Source: JBGPHT01 sp041484525
GTDB taxonomy: Bacteria; Acidobacteriota; Terriglobia; Bryobacterales; Bryobacteraceae
NCBI GenBank assembly: GCA_041484525.1
Contig: JBGPHT010000153.1
Location: forward strand, 1-18,453
Length of the DNA: 18,453 nucleotides
Reading direction: 5' to 3'
The position numbers were made by a program, and so were the translations under genes. The notes below the pieces were generated by a model. The model saw nothing but the letters and a program-made list of their open reading frames with translations, was not told the DNA's origin and did not search any database. This document shows, one piece after another, positions 14,814 to 18,453 of the stretch (the stretch's first letter is position 1; each line of letters opens with the position of its first letter).

Positions 14814-14897
14814 CCGGCGTTCTGCTTCCTCCTCCCTCCTGAGACTCCCCCATCACCTACCCCAGACGCATACCAGGAGCCTGTTGCGTGTATAGAG

Positions 14898-14946
14898 GGC
14901 TGCCTCGATTGCCGGCAGCCAGTACCGTTAGCAGGGCGCTGCTAAC
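14898..14946 (+). other. Pair of adjacent stem-loops (possible structured leader)
   Basis: Stem 1: GGCTGCC (14898-14904) with GGCAGCC (14914-14920). Stem 2: GTTAGCAG (14927-14934) with CTGCTAAC (14939-14946), loop GGCG. They lie about 50 nt upstream of the small ORF at 14994. No match to a riboswitch class I can recall; no T-run to make either a standard terminator. Confidence 0.5.
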
Positions 14947-14993
14947 GAAAGAAGTATAGATCCGGTTGCACTGTGCCCCCTAACATTGGTGGC

Positions 14994-15200
14994 ATGACAA
15001 GCTCCACGCTATCCGGAACATTTCACGGCAGTGAATCCTGCCAGGACGGGTTCTTAAGCAGCGAGCAGGTCACCGGCTTCCCGGAAGAAGCCGGTGTCAG
15101 TCAAGGCAGCGCCGCGCGCGGAGCTCTAACCGGTGTCCTCTTAGGCGTGGGGATGTGGGCCGGGCTGTTCTATCTTATCGCCGCCGCTCTCAAGCACTAA
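14994..15200 (+). CDS. Small single-TM protein, unknown
   Basis: 68 residues from ATG 14994 with GGTGG just upstream; a GTG at 14973 without a binding site would add seven residues. The N-terminal 40 residues are polar and contain one Cys (SESCQDGF). The C-terminal part (ALTGVLLGVGMWAGLFYLIAAAL, then KH) is one hydrophobic helix, so a tail-anchored inner-membrane peptide is predicted. I do not recognise the family. It is preceded by two strong stem-loops and converges on the next small membrane protein gene, 14 nt away. Confidence 0.5.
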   Translation: MTSSTLSGTFHGSESCQDGFLSSEQVTGFPEEAGVSQGSAARGALTGVLLGVGMWAGLFYLIAAALKH

Positions 15201-15214
15201 AAGGGCGGCGCAGA

Positions 15215-15469
15215 CTACTGCGGCTCTCCGAGATTCTCTCCCGGCGGCAACTTACGCCCTCTTCTGTTGGTAATTCGGAAGATGAACCGATGGAAATAAA
15301 ACATCACGCCGACGAAACCGCCTATCAATGTCCGCCACGCGAAGGCGCCGGTCCCGGGGTCGATATAAGCCCGGGCCTCGTCCGCCGTGCAGCAGAGCAG
15401 GATCGTAAGAATTAAGACGCTCTTTAGCTTGCTTGCCAGATTCAAGCGTTCGGAAAACGTTACCTTCAT
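15215..15469 (-). CDS. Small membrane protein of the YIDPGTG type
   Basis: 84 residues from ATG 15469, chosen because GAGG lies 7 nt upstream on the minus strand; a longer reading frame to 15532 has no such site. Signal peptide at about residues 10-33 (SKLKSVLILTILLCCTADEARA), then YIDPGTGAFAWRTLIGG, a second hydrophobic segment (FVGVMFYFHRFIF) and a basic tail. Proteins with an AYIDPGTG-type motif just after the signal peptide are, as far as I recall, frequent next to sulfatase or phosphotransferase-like membrane enzymes in polysaccharide loci. Such an enzyme follows at 16591, beyond an IS remnant. The molecular role is unknown. Confidence 0.7.
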   Translation of the reverse strand: MKVTFSERLNLASKLKSVLILTILLCCTADEARAYIDPGTGAFAWRTLIGGFVGVMFYFHRFIFRITNRRGRKLPPGENLGEPQ

Positions 15470-15652
15470 CCACACACCTCGTTTAACGCGCGTATCGACG
15501 AGACTGCACGATGGAGCGTCTTGTGACAACATTGCGCTCCTGTCGGCGCTCGTGCTGCTTTGGTCTACATTCCTGCACTTTCCTCGCCATGAAATGGGAG
15601 GGGATCAGGGGCATGGCTCGCGCCGGGTAGCGGTCTGCTTCAATCAGCCTAG

Positions 15653-16171
15653 TGTCCTACATAATTATTGACAGGGATCGAGGGCCGTGTTGTAATCGGG
15701 CATGTTCACGCCGGCGACGCCTCTTTCGCTGCTTCCGCCGGAGCGGGAGTGCCTCGAATCGCTGGCGAGAGCCGGCGGCACGCCGCAGAAGCTGGCGCGG
15801 AAATGCAAAACGATCCTGCTGGCGTCCGAGGGAGTATCCAACTCAGCCATTGCACAGCGGACCGGTGTTTCCCGTCCGACCGTGATCGCGACCCGAGCAG
15901 CCTTTGTCCGTGGTGGTGTGGAAGCGCTTCGGGAAGGACAAAAACGAAAGCGTACCCGGCCGGTGCTGACGTCTGAGTTGGAACAGAAGATCCTGGATAC
16001 TACGCGGAAGACAAGACCGTCCGATGCGGCCCGGTGGAGCGTGCGCACCTTGGCCAGGCATCTGCTTCTGTCGCGCACGATGGTGCACGGCGTCTGGCGG
16101 CGCCATGGCGTGCAACCCCGCCCCGAGGCGCGGCGGTTCCCGGAGATAATTGCAAAGAATTAGCTGGGACA
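15653..16171 (+). mobile_element. Internally deleted IS630-type element retaining both ends
   Basis: The left end (15653-15673, starting TGTCCTACATAATTATTG) and the reverse complement of the right end (16151-16171, starting TGTCCCAGCTAATTCTTT) agree at 15 of 21 positions, giving imperfect terminal inverted repeats. Total length is 519 bp, about half of a usual IS630 element. A TA dinucleotide (the IS630 target) precedes the left end at 15650-15651, but no matching TA borders the right end. Confidence 0.6.
15702..16163 (+). pseudogene. IS630-family transposase, N-terminal part only
   Basis: 153 residues. The N-terminal helix-turn-helix region is present (ILLASEGVSNSAIAQRTGVS then RPTVIATRAAF), followed by the second DNA-binding helix set (WSVRTLARHLLLSRTMVHGVWRRHGVQPRP). 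IS630 transposases continue for another 180 or so residues with the DDE catalytic domain; here the frame ends at TAG 16161-16163, inside the right terminal repeat. No catalytic Asp/Glu triad is present, so it cannot transpose by itself, but it could still bind its own ends. No convincing ribosome binding site. Confidence 0.75.
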
Positions 16172-16590
16172 AAAAACTCCATCGTTAGGCGAGGCGGGGC
16201 GGGGCGGAGTGTGGTGCGGGAGGGTTCGCCGGCTTTTCGAACTACGGCTCATTGCAGCTATCCAACGAACCTCGTCATGTCCCGGTCTGTGGACAGAAAT
16301 CCAACGATTTATCTTTCCTGGTGACGGGCCGCAGTTTTTGCCCGGCGCGGGCGAATCGCTTGTTAGTCCCATGAAATGTGAGTACTATGCGTCGGCGACC
16401 GGAAAACAGGCAGATCGGGCGGATCTGGCGGAGGGCTTGCGCGGAGCGATCCCAACAAAAAGGTTATTTTGGTACGCGGCTTGCACTATCACCCGAACGA
16501 AAGGTTCTGAGGGTGAAGTGTTGACGCGGCATTCCGCTCTCGAGGGAGACGGGCGGTCGGCAGTCTACGCTATCACGCGTAGGTTTTTAC
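16172..16590. other. Gene-poor stretch before the sulfatase-like gene
   Basis: 419 bp. An ORF crosses it (16209-16697, +) but has no recognisable domain and overlaps the next gene in another frame, so I do not call it. The left part is G-rich on the plus strand: G runs at 16196-16199, 16201-16204, 16218-16220 and 16222-16224. No clear promoter or RNA gene seen. Confidence 0.5.
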
Positions 16591-18213
16591 GTGCTCCGTC
16601 GGTTGCTGGCGCGATACTCGAACGAAAGGCCAAGTTACCTCCCCTCCTGGAGGGAAGCTCTGCTGTGTCTGTCGCTAGCCAGTCTCTATCTACATAAAGC
16701 CTGGGAACGGGTGCTGAAAGTTCAGGACCTGTCATTCGAGTTGGGGCCGCCTACTTACAAACCTTTATGCGCTATCGTGTGCTGTGTTCTCGCCCTGGCA
16801 GCGGTGTTTTGGGTAGTCGGACTGATCGGCCGCAAGCTCCCCAGGAGGTTTTCGGGTTCTGCCGGCCGCATGCTCTTCCCTCTCATTGTCGCGGTTCCCT
16901 TTCTTGCCGCCGCCAAACTGGATAACCACGATGCGATCCGGATCATTCTGGGACTGGCTACGGTTGTAGTGGCACTTGGCTGGACCGAAACGGCGGCACG
17001 TTGTGCCAGAGCGGTCGCCATGCTGACGCTGCCGCTATTACCCATCCAGTGCCTGTACGCGATCAAGACTACGGCGGGCAGATCCATCGCGCACAACTAT
17101 CTCCGGCAAGCGCAGCCGCAGCCTGGTCCTGTGCGGCCGAGGATCGTCTGGTTGATTTTTGATGAGTTGGATCAAACTCTTTCGTTTACGAACCGGCCTG
17201 CCGACGTCCGGATGCCGGAATTCGACCGCCTACGGCGAGAGTCTTTCTACGCGACGGATGCGGAGCCCCCCGCGATCTGGACCAATCGATCGATACCAGC
17301 CTTGACCACAGGACGAATGGTCGCCGACGCCCGCACCCGGGAAGATGCCGATCTAGACTTGGTTTTCACGGACAGCCCGGCTCCTCACCGTTGGAAGGCA
17401 CAGTCCAGTATCTTTCAATCAGCTCGTCAACTCGGCCGGAATACAGGGCTGGCCGGTTGGTATCTCCCCTATTGCTCGGTTTTCGGCGATCATTTGGATT
17501 CCTGTTATACCGCCCTCGATGCCGACGCAACGCCGTCACTTCGGAAGGTCGAGTACGATCGCACTTTACCGTTCTTCAAAGTGATGCTGAACGACCTCCG
17601 GGAAGAGTACGTAAGCCTGCCGTTCCCTGAAATGGCACTTCACGGTTTGCTGTCGGAGGAATACACATTTGTCCGGCGCCAACATGAAGAGGCCTATCTC
17701 AATATTCGAGAGCGAGCTTTGTCCCTGGCCTCCGATCCGAACTACGGACTCGTCCTGATCCACTGGCCGATTCCTCATCCCTTGGGAATCTATCATCGTA
17801 TTGAACGCGGCCCCGCCTCCGGCAACCAGGCCGGCTACCTGGACAACCTGGAACTGGCTGATGAGACGCTAGGCATCCTGCGGCGGACAATGGAAGCTGC
17901 GGGTACTTGGGATGACTCTATTGTTTTGGTGACGGGCGATCACGGATTCCGCCCCTTCTTGTGGAGCGGTCTACCCGGTTGGAATGCCGACGACGCTCGA
18001 TCCGGTGCGCTCGTGGTCAAGAATCGGGTACCCTTCTTGCTTAAGATACCCCACCACGAGGGCGGCGCCGTGTATACGGACCATTTCAACACGGTGCTGA
18101 CCCGAGAGCTGTTTATGGCGATGCTAACCGGGCAGGTTCAGGATGAGCGCGACGTCAGCAAATGGATCCGGACGTGGACCTGTGCACGTGGATTCGATAA
18201 GGGCGCTACCTAG
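16591..18213 (+). CDS. Membrane-anchored sulfatase / alkaline-phosphatase-superfamily enzyme
   Basis: 540 residues from GTG 16591 (a stop at 16522 in the same frame limits extension). The first about 170 residues hold four or five hydrophobic helices (near 24-38, 57-80, 94-112, 114-135, 140-165). The soluble domain follows: IVWLIFDELD with metal-ligand D191; WTNRSIPALTTG with T231, the probable nucleophile by comparison with other metal-dependent transferases; HWPIPHP with H391 and H396; and VTGDHGFRP with D450-H451. This is the alkaline phosphatase/sulfatase fold with an N-terminal TM bundle, as in phosphoethanolamine and glycerol-phosphate transferases. A Thr rather than Cys nucleophile favours phospho-transfer over sulfate hydrolysis. 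The substrate is unknown; surface polysaccharide or lipid modification fits the neighbourhood. Confidence 0.78.
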   Translation: MLRRLLARYSNERPSYLPSWREALLCLSLASLYLHKAWERVLKVQDLSFELGPPTYKPLCAIVCCVLALAAVFWVVGLIGRKLPRRFSGSAGRMLFPLIVAVPFLAAAKLDNHDAIRIILGLATVVVALGWTETAARCARAVAMLTLPLLPIQCLYAIKTTAGRSIAHNYLRQAQPQPGPVRPRIVWLIFDELDQTLSFTNRPADVRMPEFDRLRRESFYATDAEPPAIWTNRSIPALTTGRMVADARTREDADLDLVFTDSPAPHRWKAQSSIFQSARQLGRNTGLAGWYLPYCSVFGDHLDSCYTALDADATPSLRKVEYDRTLPFFKVMLNDLREEYVSLPFPEMALHGLLSEEYTFVRRQHEEAYLNIRERALSLASDPNYGLVLIHWPIPHPLGIYHRIERGPASGNQAGYLDNLELADETLGILRRTMEAAGTWDDSIVLVTGDHGFRPFLWSGLPGWNADDARSGALVVKNRVPFLLKIPHHEGGAVYTDHFNTVLTRELFMAMLTGQVQDERDVSKWIRTWTCARGFDKGAT

Positions 18214-18214
18214 T

Positions 18215-18453
18215 GTAGTGCGGCAAGCAGAACGCAGATTATTTCGGCGGTACTGCTCCAGGGGGCAACGCGGCCGAAGATGCCGGGAGAGCGATTCTGG
18301 CCGGTAGATACACACAGATGAACGCAGATAGGTAAGTTGTTTTTCATCTGCGCTTATCTGCGTTCATCTGGTGCCAATTCGGGTTTCGGCCTTTCAACCA
18401 CCTCGATCAGCTTTGGGGCTCTGCTTTAAACTCGACGAATTCCGACGCACTAC
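18215..18453. repeat. Inverted-repeat-bounded non-coding segment at the window end
   Basis: GTAGTGCG (18215-18222) and CGCACTAC (18446-18453, the last bases of the window) are exact inverted repeats 239 bp apart end to end. No gene lies between them. The right boundary is cut by the window, so the true repeat may be longer. Could be a MITE-like element; 8 bp alone is weak evidence. Confidence 0.4.
18315..18370. repeat. Palindromic CAGATGAACGCAGATA repeat element
   Basis: CAGATGAACGCAGATA (18315-18330) and TATCTGCGTTCATCTG (18355-18370) are perfect 16-bp inverted repeats around a 24-nt loop that itself contains CATCTGCG. Sequences of this ATCTGCG/CAGATGAACGC type are, from memory, scattered as extragenic repeats in many environmental bacteria. 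It lies about 100 bp after the sulfatase-like gene and could act as a transcription terminator or mRNA 3' stabiliser. Confidence 0.8.

Noticed and set aside
16209..16697. 162-residue ORF before the sulfatase-like gene
   Set aside because: No domain, no ribosome binding site, and it runs into the next gene in another frame.
15648..18216. CCTAGTGT at the left edge of the IS derivative and again after the sulfatase-like gene, as possible composite-transposon ends
   Set aside because: Only 8 bp, same orientation, and the following bases diverge at once; the IS already has its own right end at 16171.
1..18453. tRNA, rRNA or CRISPR array
   Set aside because: No cloverleaf-like segment, rRNA core motif or regularly spaced short repeat was found; the regular repeats present are protein-coding (FN3, Ig-like, TPR).

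Overview
The window looks like chromosomal DNA of a high-GC, soil-type Gram-negative bacterium. Acidobacteriota (Solibacter/Bryobacter-like) is my best guess. It rests on the mix of FN3/DUF2341/LamG giant surface proteins, PEP-CTERM-like proteins, an outer-membrane TPR lipoprotein and a sigma-54 regulator; no marker gene proves it.

Layout. (1) 1-3045: the 3' part of a very large modular surface protein (FN3, DUF2341, LamG, Ig-like repeats) whose 5' end lies outside the window. (2) 3162-3832: a VapBC-type toxin-antitoxin pair whose toxin gene carries two compensating frameshifts. (3) 4002-4466 (-): a PilZ protein, divergent from the next block. (4) 4718-10103 (+): a cytosolic histidine kinase, an NtrC-type sigma-54 response regulator, a UDP-sugar 6-dehydrogenase and an ExeA/PEP-CTERM-locus type ATPase. 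(5) 10121-10381 (-): an orphan Phd/YefM antitoxin. (6) 10610-13236 (-): a TPR lipoprotein (PrsT-like) translationally coupled to a VanZ-family membrane protein. (7) 13444-14743 (+): two exported proteins that share an unusual PEP-CTERM-like tail. (8) 14744-18453: structured intergenic DNA, two small membrane proteins, an internally deleted IS630-type element that keeps both ends, a membrane-anchored sulfatase/phosphotransferase-like enzyme, and a terminal inverted-repeat region.

How it fits together. Blocks 4, 6 and 7 resemble the polysaccharide/exosortase loci known from PEP-CTERM bacteria (regulator pair, sugar-nucleotide enzyme, secretion ATPase, TPR lipoprotein, VanZ, sorted substrates). 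No exosortase gene is visible. The most informative signal is a motif, [T/A]ATGG-N4-TGGCGTGC, found three times within 600 bp. Each copy has the GG-N10-GC geometry of a sigma-54 promoter and points at the TPR lipoprotein gene or at one of the two PEP-CTERM-like genes. This suggests that the sigma-54 regulator encoded 6 kb away co-activates the sorted proteins and the lipoprotein. That wiring is inference; the motif and its orientation are directly visible.
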